DNA from: Luminiphilus syltensis NOR5-1B | GTDB lineage: Bacteria; Pseudomonadota; Gammaproteobacteria; Pseudomonadales; Halieaceae | Assembly (NCBI RefSeq): GCF_000158175.1 | Contig: NZ_DS999411.1 | Span: 1,347,483-1,411,482 of the forward strand | Direction of reading: 5' to 3' | Length of the DNA: 64,000 bases | Shown: positions 43,953 to 52,973 of the stretch, in pieces | Position numbering within the stretch: the stretch's first letter is position 1 | How the letters are laid out: each line of letters opens with the position of its first letter | Program-made: the position numbers and the translations under genes | The notes under the pieces: generated by a model | Seen by the model: only the letters and a program-made list of their open reading frames with translations | Database searches by the model: none | What the model was told of the DNA's origin: nothing

Positions 43953-44777
43953 ATGCACGACGCGTTGACACCAGTAAGGGCCCTTCGTGCCCTTTTGCTC
44001 CCGGCCCTCGTTATTATCCTTTTTCCCTTGGGCGCCTCTGCAGCCGATACTCGTATAGAGCCTGAGTTCAGCGCCGCTGTCGGTTTATTTCTTACCGACC
44101 AGAATAGTAAAACGCGGATAAGCGGTGATGTGGATCCGGGTGATGAAATCGACCTGGAAGCGGACCTCGGTGTTAAAAACTCCGATACCGTGTTTCGCTT
44201 CGACGGCTATTGGCGATTTGCGGAGAACCATCGGGTAGACGTCAGTGTATTTGATCTTTCCCGTTCAAGAAGCAAAGAGTTAGAAAAAGAGTTCACGTGG
44301 CAAGACAAACTCTACACGATCGATACTCAGCTAGACACCGATGTGGATCTCTCTATTTATAAAGTCTCCTACACCTGGCTGTTTATGAAACGGGACTGGG
44401 GTTTTCTGGGTGCAACGGGAGGACTTTACATCGCCGATATTGGTGTCAGGGTTGCCGTCAGGGGATTGGAGGGTGCCGCCGCCGGGGGAGGGGCGACGGC
44501 TCCGTTACCGGTGGGTGGGCTGAGGGGCGCGTATTACCTATCCGATCGCTGGACGTTGCGCGGCGCCGTGGAAATTTTTGCGCTCGAGTACGAGGAGTAC
44601 ACAGGCTCGCTTTCGGATGCTCGCGTGAGCATTGATTACCGGGCAACGGATCGTTTTTCACTAGGGCTGGGCTACAACGCCGTTAATTTCAATATCGGTA
44701 TCGAGCGCGGTAATTTCGACGGCGATTTCGACTGGGGCTACTCTGGCGCCATTGTCTACCTGAAGTTCGACCTGTAA
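43953..44777 (+). CDS. Outer-membrane beta-barrel protein of unknown ligand
   Basis: The 275-aa product has a signal peptide (residues 1-30, ending GASA-ADT) and repeated amphipathic strands with aromatic girdles (FRFDGYWRFA, WGFLGATGGLYIADI, FSLGLGYNAVNF, IVYLKFDL), typical of an 8-10 strand barrel. It ends in Leu, not Phe, which still fits an outer-membrane protein. I cannot assign a family closer than a general porin/OmpW-like group. The ATG at 43953 is used; a longer frame from 43845 would place the signal peptide internally. A PLD-type lipoprotein gene follows after about 150 bp. Confidence 0.7.
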   Translation: MHDALTPVRALRALLLPALVIILFPLGASAADTRIEPEFSAAVGLFLTDQNSKTRISGDVDPGDEIDLEADLGVKNSDTVFRFDGYWRFAENHRVDVSVFDLSRSRSKELEKEFTWQDKLYTIDTQLDTDVDLSIYKVSYTWLFMKRDWGFLGATGGLYIADIGVRVAVRGLEGAAAGGGATAPLPVGGLRGAYYLSDRWTLRGAVEIFALEYEEYTGSLSDARVSIDYRATDRFSLGLGYNAVNFNIGIERGNFDGDFDWGYSGAIVYLKFDL

Positions 44778-44933
44778 TCGTCATTGCATTAGGCGCGATG
44801 CAGTGCCGACGGGATGGGCGCTGATGTCTTCCCTTCCTGAGTGTTCCCCGGTTCAGGCCTGTACAAGGGCTTACGCCATACGTTACAAGTACCCCATAGA
44901 ATTCCAGCTTGGGGTTAGTCTCGGGAGTTAGCT

Positions 44934-46436
44934 ATGCCACAGTGTTCAACACGTACGCTGTTTTTCGGTTGGATTGTGCTGTTGGGGATTGCAGGCTGTT
45001 CACCGCTGGCTCCAGAAAACAAGGCGCCCGAGCTGTCCAGTGGCGTTAGCAACGATCGGGTGTGGGAGCCACTGAGTGTTCGCCCCGATCACGACGAGCA
45101 TGTGTTGCTGAATCGGGGTATGAATGCACTGGATGTCCGGTTGCGCGCGATTGACAGCGCCGCAACCTCGATCGATTTGCAGACTTTTCTCTGGAGCTCT
45201 GACACTGCCGGGGTGGCCGTTACCCGTCATTTATTGGCGGCAGCTGAGCGCGGGGTCAGGGTGCGCATCCTGATTGACGATACCTTTCTGACCGGGAGAG
45301 ACCGGACTCTTTTGCAGTTTGCTGACCACGAGCGCATCGCGTTTCGAGTCTATAACCCGCACAAGCAACGGGGCATCGATTTCATCAGCGCGGAAGCGTT
45401 GAACCTGCTCGAACTGCAGCGACTCGATCATCGAATGCACAACAAGGCGATGATTGTCGACGGACAAATTGCGGTCGCCGGCGGTCGCAATCTGGCTGAC
45501 GAATACTTTGGGCTGCATCCTGAGGGTAATTTCCGTGATGTTGAAGTGCTGCTTCGGGGGCCCGTGATCGGCGACTTGTCTGCCGCCTTTGATGATTATT
45601 GGAATGGTCCATGGTCGATTCCCCTTGAGGAGATTGCCGATCCATCGATCGACACTCGGGAGCAACAGGTTGATCCTCCGACTCTGCATAAGGAGCACCC
45701 GGCAGACAGGCTTGCCCGGTATTGGAGCTCAGTGTTCGAACGTAGCAGTCGCGGTGGCGCTACTGTTGTTGCGGACCGACCTCCGCAGGAAAACCCGGCG
45801 CTGGAATCGGAGGCGCCGGTCCAGGTCGCCGATTTTATCGTCGAACTTTTCGACGGCGCCTCTGAAGAGGTCATTATTCTGTCCGCCTACCTGATACCCA
45901 CGGCAGAGCTTGAAAGTGCTGTTGCGCGCGCGCGCCAGCGCAATGTCCGCGTGCGCATGCTGACCAATTCATTGCGCTCGAATAACCATCTCTCAGCGCA
46001 CAGCGCGTACCGAAATCATATTGAGACCCTCGTCGATATGGGCGTCGAGCTCTACGAGGTGCGTGCTGATGCCAGTGAGCGTGACTTGTATATGCTAGAG
46101 CCAATTGCGCAAAAGGAGCTCGCGATCCATGCCAAAGTGTTACTGATTGATCATGACCTTGTTTTTCTGGGCAGTGCCAATCTGGATCCGCGTTCGCTGA
46201 AGATCAACACCGAGCTGGGGCTGCTTATCGAGAGTGCACCGCTGAACGCACAATTGCGCCAGGCTACGGCGGTGGATTTCTCGGCCGGTAATGCCTGGAA
46301 CGTGGCGCGCAATGAGGAGGGCCAATTGATGTGGCGTTCTGGGGAAACCTTACTGAACGAACCTCCCGCGGATTCCTTTATGCAGCGGATCGAGGATTGG
46401 TTTCTTTCTACGCTGCCTCTGGAGTCGGAGCTCTAG
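44934..46436 (+). CDS. Phospholipase-D-family lipoprotein, cardiolipin-synthase-C-like
   Basis: The 500-aa protein has a lipobox at Cys22 (GIAGC) and two HKD motifs: His169-x-Lys171-x4-Asp176 (HNKAMIVDG) and His399-x-Lys401-x4-Asp406 (HAKVLLID, then LGSANLDPRS). Both are intact, so it should be catalytic. The arrangement matches ClsC/YmdC-type cardiolipin synthases, which condense phospholipids, or secreted phospholipases. GGGAG lies six bases before the ATG. The lipid anchor places it on the periplasmic side of a membrane, unlike the usual cytosolic ClsC, so membrane topology deserves attention. Convergent with the NTF2-like gene. Confidence 0.85.
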   Translation: MPQCSTRTLFFGWIVLLGIAGCSPLAPENKAPELSSGVSNDRVWEPLSVRPDHDEHVLLNRGMNALDVRLRAIDSAATSIDLQTFLWSSDTAGVAVTRHLLAAAERGVRVRILIDDTFLTGRDRTLLQFADHERIAFRVYNPHKQRGIDFISAEALNLLELQRLDHRMHNKAMIVDGQIAVAGGRNLADEYFGLHPEGNFRDVEVLLRGPVIGDLSAAFDDYWNGPWSIPLEEIADPSIDTREQQVDPPTLHKEHPADRLARYWSSVFERSSRGGATVVADRPPQENPALESEAPVQVADFIVELFDGASEEVIILSAYLIPTAELESAVARARQRNVRVRMLTNSLRSNNHLSAHSAYRNHIETLVDMGVELYEVRADASERDLYMLEPIAQKELAIHAKVLLIDHDLVFLGSANLDPRSLKINTELGLLIESAPLNAQLRQATAVDFSAGNAWNVARNEEGQLMWRSGETLLNEPPADSFMQRIEDWFLSTLPLESEL

Positions 46437-46513
46437 AGGACGCGCATTTGTCATCGGTTTAAAACGCGAAATTCCTACGCTAGCCTTTGACGTAATGAAT
46501 ACCGCAGTGCTTT

Positions 46514-46993
46514 TCAGTCGGTAGCGTCGGGTATTTCACTGTAATGCAGGCTGATGATCTTCCATTCCCCGTCAATTTTCTGCCAAACATCGGTTTCGAA
46601 CGCACGGGCCTCCGAAATTTCGCCGTCTGGGTAGCGTGTGCGATTATCGATGAACGAAGTGGCAACGGCGACGTCGCCGCTGGGCATGATCTGGACCACC
46701 AGATCGGATACCTCATTTTTGTCTACGCCACCGCCGGCGCCTATCATTTCTTTCCAGAACTGTTGATACTCCGCCATATCCTGACGCGCGCCGAAGAAAT
46801 AAACCGTAGCGTTTTCAGCGTAGAGACCGAAGTAGGTATCGGGGTCATTGGTAGAATAAGACTCGTCGAAGGCCGCAATGGCCGCATACAGATCGGCGTG
46901 CTCGTCGCCGTGGTGTTCGGCGCAGACAGCAAAAGGTAGCATGACCAAGAACAGACAGGACACGGCTTTGCCGATGAATGCAAATAACTTCAT
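46514..46993 (-). CDS. Secreted NTF2/SnoaL-like protein
   Basis: The 159-aa protein has a signal peptide (about residues 1-25) and a cone-shaped NTF2-like domain with the DUF4440/SnoaL pattern (AFDESYSTNDPDTYFGLYAENATV, then VAVATSFIDNRTRYPDG and WKIISLHYSEIP). Such domains bind small molecules or mediate enzyme activity, and no active-site residues stand out. AGGA precedes the ATG. It is likely periplasmic and single-gene; the next minus-strand gene ahead of it is the mscS-like gene, about 140 bp away. Function unknown. Confidence 0.78.
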   Translation of the reverse strand: MKLFAFIGKAVSCLFLVMLPFAVCAEHHGDEHADLYAAIAAFDESYSTNDPDTYFGLYAENATVYFFGARQDMAEYQQFWKEMIGAGGGVDKNEVSDLVVQIMPSGDVAVATSFIDNRTRYPDGEISEARAFETDVWQKIDGEWKIISLHYSEIPDATD

Positions 46994-47131
46994 AACGAAA
47001 TCCTGTAAATGGAGTGTGTGTTAAAACCTAACTGCGTGTGTACTAAATTGCAATGCAAATCAATGAGGCAGCTTGGGCCAGTGATCGGGCTTAGGACGTA
47101 AGAGCGCTGGTGAATCTTGACGGTAAGGCCA

Positions 47132-47947
47132 TCATAATCGACTGGGTCGCTCAATCCCGGCTTCGATAAATAACTTCGAAACCCGACGTGTAATGTCCGT
47201 GAGAAACGGCTTCTCGTAATCCACATCGAGAACGTAGGCTCTTGCTCTCAGCCGTATGGCGATTCGCTCGGCAATCTCTACCTCTTCAACAATAAATTTG
47301 ATGGGTTTCTTCAGGTAGGTGAAACGACTGGTCACGATCACCTGCTGCAGGATCTCCTCAGCCTTATCGACGTCAGCATCGAGCGCGAGGTGGAAGTCCG
47401 CCGTGACCATCATGTCCATCGCCCCCATGTTTCCAGACGAGACGATATCGGTAATAAAGCTGGAATTGGGAATTGTGACCGTATTGTCGTCGAGTGTTTG
47501 TAAACGAACCGATCGCAATGTGATGGCGGTAATGGTGCCGTAGGTTTCACCATAGGTCACCCGATCGCCCACCTGAAAAGGCCGTTCGAATAGCAACAGA
47601 ATACCGGCGACCAGAGAGGACGCGATATCCTTTAACGCAAAACCAATCGCGACCGCCGCGGAGCCGGCGATGGCAAGCAAAAATTCTCTCGGGGGCTGTA
47701 GTACGGCGACGATGAGCACAATGACACCGCCGATGTAAAGAATGAAAGAGGTCAGAGTGACAAATTGAAGGATGATAAAACGGCGAGAAGGCAAGCGCTT
47801 CATCACGCCCTCAGCGAGTTGCCGCAGTATCCAGTTTGCAGCCCAGATGCCAAGAATGCCGATGAACAGCGCGAGTAACTTGCCGCCCTCCAGCATATCG
47901 GCAACCATAGAAAGCTCGCCCATCAGTGCTGACGCCTCTTCATTCAT
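47132..47947 (-). CDS. Small MscS-family mechanosensitive channel
   Basis: The 271-aa protein has TM1-TM3 (about residues 24-44, 57-82, 88-121) with the pore-lining helix AGSAAVAIGFALKDIASSL and the beta-domain signature ERPFQVGD that follows it. Length is near E. coli MscS (286). It would form a heptameric channel opened by membrane tension. Its ATG at 47947 lies inside the end of the upstream ATPase gene, an 8-bp overlap that couples their translation. I therefore suspect the channel acts as the output of, or is gated with, the ATPase; this is inference. A longer start at 48004 would extend the overlap and adds no similarity. Confidence 0.92.
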   Translation of the reverse strand: MNEEASALMGELSMVADMLEGGKLLALFIGILGIWAANWILRQLAEGVMKRLPSRRFIILQFVTLTSFILYIGGVIVLIVAVLQPPREFLLAIAGSAAVAIGFALKDIASSLVAGILLLFERPFQVGDRVTYGETYGTITAITLRSVRLQTLDDNTVTIPNSSFITDIVSSGNMGAMDMMVTADFHLALDADVDKAEEILQQVIVTSRFTYLKKPIKFIVEEVEIAERIAIRLRARAYVLDVDYEKPFLTDITRRVSKLFIEAGIERPSRL

Positions 47948-50807
47948 GGAGCAGATTCTTCCGTGCGAGTAGTCGTGTAATCGGGTAATACCACATGGGC
48001 TCAATTCGATATCGTCGGTCTACGCTGCGACGAATGAATCCCAGCTCAAATCCTTTGCGCAGTGCTGAGCGGACCTGACTTTCCGGAATGGCGGTACTCT
48101 CGACCAACTCAGTAGTACTCAGGTTTTCGTGAATAAGGAGTGCCGCGTAGACGAAGAAGCGATCCTCTCCCAGTCGCTCAAGAGCGGCGGCATTGGTCTC
48201 TTCCGGGAGCCCGACGTTGACTGCCCCGGGCCGGACTACCAGCGAACTCAGCCAGAGCTCAAGTGCGAGCCCCGGACAACCCTTGCAGGCATCCCAGAGC
48301 AGGCTGAAGTAGAGTTGTTCGGCGTTACGCAGACTTCCAGCTTCGGGTCCACGTGTAGACAGTAAAATCTGATCATAGGTGATTTTGTAGCCACTGAGTT
48401 GGTTGCGCGAGAGAATCAGTGAGCGAATGTCACCCTGACTCCAGCGAGGACATTGCAGCAAAATATTGAACTGATGGTAGCGACCGAATACGTTGGCCAG
48501 GTAAGCCCAGCTTTGGCTATCGATCGATACGACCCAAAAGACATTGCGCAGCCGCGATCGGGTAAGCGTGAGCAGGAATTCCCACCCGGCAAGTCCGCCC
48601 ACTGAACGGAGAAAGAGATTCTGGGCGTTGTCGATCATCACCACCGTTGTCGGTCTGTCTTCATCTGAGCGAACGAGTTCGGAGGGTCCATCTGCCAGCG
48701 ATACGCCAAGCAAAGGCTCGAGCAGTGCTGCCAGCTGTGCTTTTGTATTGGTCTTCGCTGGAACATCAACGTGTATCAGCGCAATATCCGCATCGGCGCC
48801 CTGGCTCGCAACCCTCAGCAGTGAGCTGGTTTTGCCAGCACCGCGTTCGCCATACAGCAACAAGGTATTTTCTTCGGAGCGTTCGGCCAACCAGTCGCTG
48901 ATATGCTTCTGAAGTCGATCGGCCAGTTCATTGCGAATAAAGGGAGTTTCCCGGTTTTCGCTGGTGCGAAACCATTGCTGATAGTCGTTAAAGGCCTTCT
49001 CATCAGAGACCTTGTCGGCGATGCCTTCCTGTACTGTGGAACGCAGCAGGAAGCTGCGAGCCATTAAGCGGCGGTACCAGTCAAAGTGAACGAATAGCTT
49101 GTGCAGGAAAGAAAGAAGCGTCATCAGCACCAGTAATGGCGCGCTTAGCGGAGCCAGTATCAGAAAGCGAAAACCTCTGAATATACGTTCGCAAGTGGCA
49201 TTGAGCCTCTCTGGCAGGAAATACTCCAATGCTTTCACGAACTCGGTTTCCCAGGGTTTCAGGAGCACTCCAAAAGCGATCAACAGCGTTACCAGGCTGA
49301 CGATGTCGAGCAGTCTCAGGGTCAGGGACGGGCCAATAATCAGATCGTATACGACCTCTGTAAACAGGGGCAGCAAAACGATGAGCGTCGCATTGGAGGC
49401 GCCACGCCATATGGCTTTTTGCTGTTCGTCCTGTAAGTAGACCCCGGCCAGTTCGGTCATGCGTTGCAAAAACCAAACGCCGCAGAGACGCAAAAAACCG
49501 TAAAGCACGAAGAGCTTTGCCAGCGGCAAAATGGGCAGTAGCAGAAACAGCTTGTTGTCTATCAGTATTTGTTCGAGCAGATCCAGCCCAAACCAGCCGA
49601 TGATCCAGGGCAGCCACCGCGGTAGTCCGCTGGTCAGGCGTACGATCTGGATTCGATTGCGATTGCCGCGGGAATGCAATGCAAATCGTTGCTGCCAGGC
49701 CTCTCCCATAGTCTGGCTGCGGTTTGCAACCAACGCCAGAACGGCGAAAGCACCCAAGCCCAGTAAGTATTCGATACCCAGAAGAATTCGCCACAGCAGG
49801 GCGTCTTCACGATGCTGTGTGCTGAATTGTCCGGCAAGTGTATTCAGGTAAAGCCAGTGAACCCCATTTTTCATTGCCAGTGCTTCATCGCCAAGCATTT
49901 GGGCTCGGTCTTCAAGGCGCGGCAAGACCTTCAAGAAATCTTTTCGATGCTCTGTCCACAAATGAGCTCGGATGCGATTGAAGACGATCGCTACTTTACC
50001 TGCGGTGAGTGCAAGCAGCTTGAAGTGATTCTGAAGATCGAATTGAGACTGAGGGCTCAGTTGCTCCAGGGTATCTTCCCTTGCTTCCAAAGAAGCGACC
50101 AGGGCAACAGCCTCACGCCACCGGTTGAGCCAGGTTTGAATTTCGGCGGAGGAAATGTCTGCATCCAATGTTGGAAGCAAGGTGGCATAGGCCGAGCGCA
50201 GCTTGTCCAACTCGGCTAATGAGTTCTCCAACGCGCCATCAGCCGGTGTTCCTCTGCTCATGGCCGAAGAGGTCGAAAAGCTTTCGCGCAGTGTTTGGAA
50301 CGCTCCCAGGATATCGCGCAATCCCTGACGTGCCACTTCGGGCAGCGCGACCCAGTAATTTTGCTGAAGCACCTCGAGTTCAACCAGATTCGCTTCGACA
50401 TTCCCTCGGGCCGCGGTGTAGTCGGCTCTTAGTTCCCCGCAGGCAAGGCTTTCCGGCCAGGAGCGCATAGACTCTTCAGCCGCCGTAAGATCTGAATCCA
50501 GCACATCGATGACATCGCTCAACGCGAAATCCCGATGCTGCTCACCCGCCATAACCGCCTTAATCTGGTTGAGGGTAGTGTCCAATTTTTCAGCGCGCCG
50601 TTGCGCTTTTGACAGTAGAACCGCCTCGTCCTGACACAATCCTCCCGCGGCGGCGGACTCCTGGGCAGACGCGCTCTGGCTTATCGTCAATAACAAGCAG
50701 GTTCCAAAAACCAACGAGCTGAGCAGCGCTCCCCATCGTCTCAATGGGTGCGGACTATTGTTAAGGAGCACCCCTGTGTGTGCGATGCTGCTGTTAGGTA
50801 ATGCCAT
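47940..50807 (-). CDS. Membrane protein with periplasmic helical domain, TM bundle, P-loop NTPase and winged helix
   Basis: The 955-aa protein is not one I can name. It has a signal or first TM (about 27-47) and a periplasmic, helix-rich region (50-335), like that of large MscK-type channels. About six TM segments follow between 337 and 570. A cytosolic P-loop NTPase has Walker A GERGAGKT (653-660) and a Walker B-like TVVMIDNAQN (721-730, the acidic residue after Asp replaced by Asn). A winged-helix-like C-terminus (about 884-930) is last. The NTPase resembles AAA/STAND-type domains. Its stop overlaps the start of the mscS-like gene. The Asn in Walker B may weaken hydrolysis. Likely a stress-sensing ATPase tied to the channel; mechanism unknown. 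Confidence 0.8.
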   Translation of the reverse strand: MALPNSSIAHTGVLLNNSPHPLRRWGALLSSLVFGTCLLLTISQSASAQESAAAGGLCQDEAVLLSKAQRRAEKLDTTLNQIKAVMAGEQHRDFALSDVIDVLDSDLTAAEESMRSWPESLACGELRADYTAARGNVEANLVELEVLQQNYWVALPEVARQGLRDILGAFQTLRESFSTSSAMSRGTPADGALENSLAELDKLRSAYATLLPTLDADISSAEIQTWLNRWREAVALVASLEAREDTLEQLSPQSQFDLQNHFKLLALTAGKVAIVFNRIRAHLWTEHRKDFLKVLPRLEDRAQMLGDEALAMKNGVHWLYLNTLAGQFSTQHREDALLWRILLGIEYLLGLGAFAVLALVANRSQTMGEAWQQRFALHSRGNRNRIQIVRLTSGLPRWLPWIIGWFGLDLLEQILIDNKLFLLLPILPLAKLFVLYGFLRLCGVWFLQRMTELAGVYLQDEQQKAIWRGASNATLIVLLPLFTEVVYDLIIGPSLTLRLLDIVSLVTLLIAFGVLLKPWETEFVKALEYFLPERLNATCERIFRGFRFLILAPLSAPLLVLMTLLSFLHKLFVHFDWYRRLMARSFLLRSTVQEGIADKVSDEKAFNDYQQWFRTSENRETPFIRNELADRLQKHISDWLAERSEENTLLLYGERGAGKTSSLLRVASQGADADIALIHVDVPAKTNTKAQLAALLEPLLGVSLADGPSELVRSDEDRPTTVVMIDNAQNLFLRSVGGLAGWEFLLTLTRSRLRNVFWVVSIDSQSWAYLANVFGRYHQFNILLQCPRWSQGDIRSLILSRNQLSGYKITYDQILLSTRGPEAGSLRNAEQLYFSLLWDACKGCPGLALELWLSSLVVRPGAVNVGLPEETNAAALERLGEDRFFVYAALLIHENLSTTELVESTAIPESQVRSALRKGFELGFIRRSVDRRYRIEPMWYYPITRLLARKNLLHE

Positions 50808-51379
50808 GATAAGAGGCAGAAATGCCAGTCTCCCTAAACCTAGTCACGCGAGCCGAATCATTTACTGATTTCAACAAAGTTTATCAGCGCAAAGCATAAA
50901 CCCAATGGATTGTTTCGATAAGAGTTCCAAGGTCCCCGGGACGTTGCTGGGTTCAGACCGCGTTCGGCAGCAGAACAGCGGTGATGACGACCGTCGAACA
51001 TCGGTAGAGGCTGTTACGGTCAAGTAATGACAGATGCAGATTTTTAGTCATCTCATTGAGTTTACGGAGTCTTTTCCAGTAAGTTGATACGTTTCCAGTG
51101 TACTACCAAGTGCGCGTATGTACCCTTGCGCCCACCGGCTTTATCGATAACGTTCTCGCAGTAGCCACCGATATAAATCAGAAATGCCTTGGGTGGGGCG
51201 AATGTTAGCGATTCAGGATCTTATTTCTGGGATTGCAGGACTGCTATCTCAGCGAAACTTTGGAAGACTCATGCATAATGGGTAGAGCTGGGAGCATTGT
51301 AATTGAGAGCAGTATTAACATGTCGCGGTCAAACGGCGGGTCCGCGCATCATCGGTTAGATCATTACTGGAGTACCCCA
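50808..51379. other. 572-bp divergent intergenic region
   Basis: This long gap separates the membrane ATPase (minus) from yjgR (plus). I see no supported gene; one minus frame of about 50 codons around 51070-51220 without a start codon is the best coding-like hint. The GGAG at 51369-51372 serves yjgR. No clear promoter or repeat was found. Confidence 0.35.
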
Positions 51380-52843
51380 ATGGAAAAAGGCCTTCTTATC
51401 GGTGGTTCGGATGCAGGGCAGGTTTTTCTCAATCCGCGTTATGCCAATCGGCACGGTCTGGTCGCCGGTGCCACGGGCACCGGAAAGACGGTGACCCTGC
51501 AATGTCTGGCGGAGGGCTTCTCCGATCTCGGCGTCCCCGTGTTTCTGGCGGACGTGAAAGGCGATATTTCCGGAATCAGTCAATCGGGTAAGCCACACAA
51601 GAAGATTGATGAGCGGGTGCAGAATATCGGTATTGAAGGTTATAGCCAGCGCGGTTATCCGGTTGCCTTTTGGGATGTCTTTGGGAAGAAGGGCACGCCT
51701 GTGCGCTCGACGATTTCGGAAATGGGGCCGCAGTTACTGTCGCGGCTGCTCGATTTGAACGAGACCCAGGAAAGTGTGATTAATCTGGTATTCGAGTTCG
51801 CCGACAACGAGGGCATGCTGCTGGTCGATCTCGCCGACCTGCGCACAACACTCGACTATCTGGGTGAACACAGCAAAGAGCTGGGTTCTGGTTACGGCGT
51901 TTCCAAGGCATCGATCAATGCGATTTTGCGGCGCCTGCTGATGCTCGAGCGCGAGGGGGGCAAACAGTTCTTCGGTGAACCTGCCCTGGAGCTTGAAGAT
52001 TTCATGCAGGTGAGCCGCGATGGTCGCGGTGTCATCAATGTACTCGCGGCCGATCAGCTCATTATGAGCCCCCGCGTTTATTCCACATTTTTATTATGGT
52101 TACTTTCCGAGCTGTTTGAAAATCTACCCGAGTTGGGAGATCCGGAGCAGCCCGTTGTCGTGTTTTTCTTTGATGAGGCCCATTTATTATTCAAGGATGC
52201 GCCAAAACACCTACTCGAGAAAATTGAGCAGGTAGTCCGGTTGATACGGTCAAAGGGCGTGGGAGTGTACTTCATCTCCCAGAGCCCGGCAGATATTCCC
52301 GACGCTGTTCTGGGTCAGTTGGGCAACCGGGTCCAGCATGCGCTTCGTGCTTACACGCCAAAGGAACAGAAGGCGGTCAAGGTCGCAGCGCAATCGTTCC
52401 GGGCTAATCCCAAACTCGATACGGTCACCGCGATCACTGAGCTGGCGGTTGGCGAAGCCCTGGTGTCGATGTTGCAAGATAAAGGTATTCCTTCAGTGGT
52501 GGAGCGGGTTCTGATTCGCCCGCCGCATTCACGTATGGGCAAGGCGACCATGGAGGAGCGCAAGGCCCTGATGGATCGTGATATCAACCAGCGCCGTTAC
52601 GGTGAATCGATCGACCCCCGGTCGGCTCATGAGGTCTTGCTTGAGCGTATGGCGGCGAGGCTGAAGGCGCAGGAGGAGGCATCCCTTGCCGAGCGCGCTG
52701 CCAAAACACAGGGTAAAAAGAAATCGCCGGGTCGAGGTCGCGAAAGTGCGGGTGAGGCATTCGTCAAAAGTCTCGCGCGCGCCGCCGGCAGCAGTCTGGG
52801 GCGCAAACTGTTTCGCGGTTTGATGGGGTCCCTACTCAAATAG
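51380..52843 (+). CDS. yjgR: HerA-type P-loop ATPase of the YjgR/DUF853 family
   Basis: The 488-aa protein is a HerA/FtsK-like ATPase with Walker A GATGTGKT at residues 30-37 and a Walker B FFFDEAHLLF. The N-terminal layout (GSDAGQVFLNPRYANRHGLVAG) agrees with E. coli YjgR (about 500 aa), whose role is unclear. I set the start at 51380, where GGAG lies seven bases upstream; frames reaching 51233 or 51320 are not needed. The C-terminal 60 residues are basic with Lys/Arg and small residues. No NurA nuclease partner is encoded, so double-strand break resection as in archaeal HerA is not implied. Confidence 0.88.
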   Translation: MEKGLLIGGSDAGQVFLNPRYANRHGLVAGATGTGKTVTLQCLAEGFSDLGVPVFLADVKGDISGISQSGKPHKKIDERVQNIGIEGYSQRGYPVAFWDVFGKKGTPVRSTISEMGPQLLSRLLDLNETQESVINLVFEFADNEGMLLVDLADLRTTLDYLGEHSKELGSGYGVSKASINAILRRLLMLEREGGKQFFGEPALELEDFMQVSRDGRGVINVLAADQLIMSPRVYSTFLLWLLSELFENLPELGDPEQPVVVFFFDEAHLLFKDAPKHLLEKIEQVVRLIRSKGVGVYFISQSPADIPDAVLGQLGNRVQHALRAYTPKEQKAVKVAAQSFRANPKLDTVTAITELAVGEALVSMLQDKGIPSVVERVLIRPPHSRMGKATMEERKALMDRDINQRRYGESIDPRSAHEVLLERMAARLKAQEEASLAERAAKTQGKKKSPGRGRESAGEAFVKSLARAAGSSLGRKLFRGLMGSLLK

Positions 52844-52973
52844 CTAACCCTCGATCGATTGCCGGATCATCAGTGCTTGCCCGCGGCCCCCAGTGTTGAA
52901 AACTACCGATGGATTGGGCGGGTAACTGGGCTAGGATAACTTCACCTTCTTCTCAATATTGAGCTTGCAGCGG

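Noticed and set aside
51070-51220. Minus-strand stretch of about 50 codons with a protein-like composition
   Set aside because: It has no ATG, GTG or TTG near its beginning and no family resemblance; kept only as a note in the gap entry.
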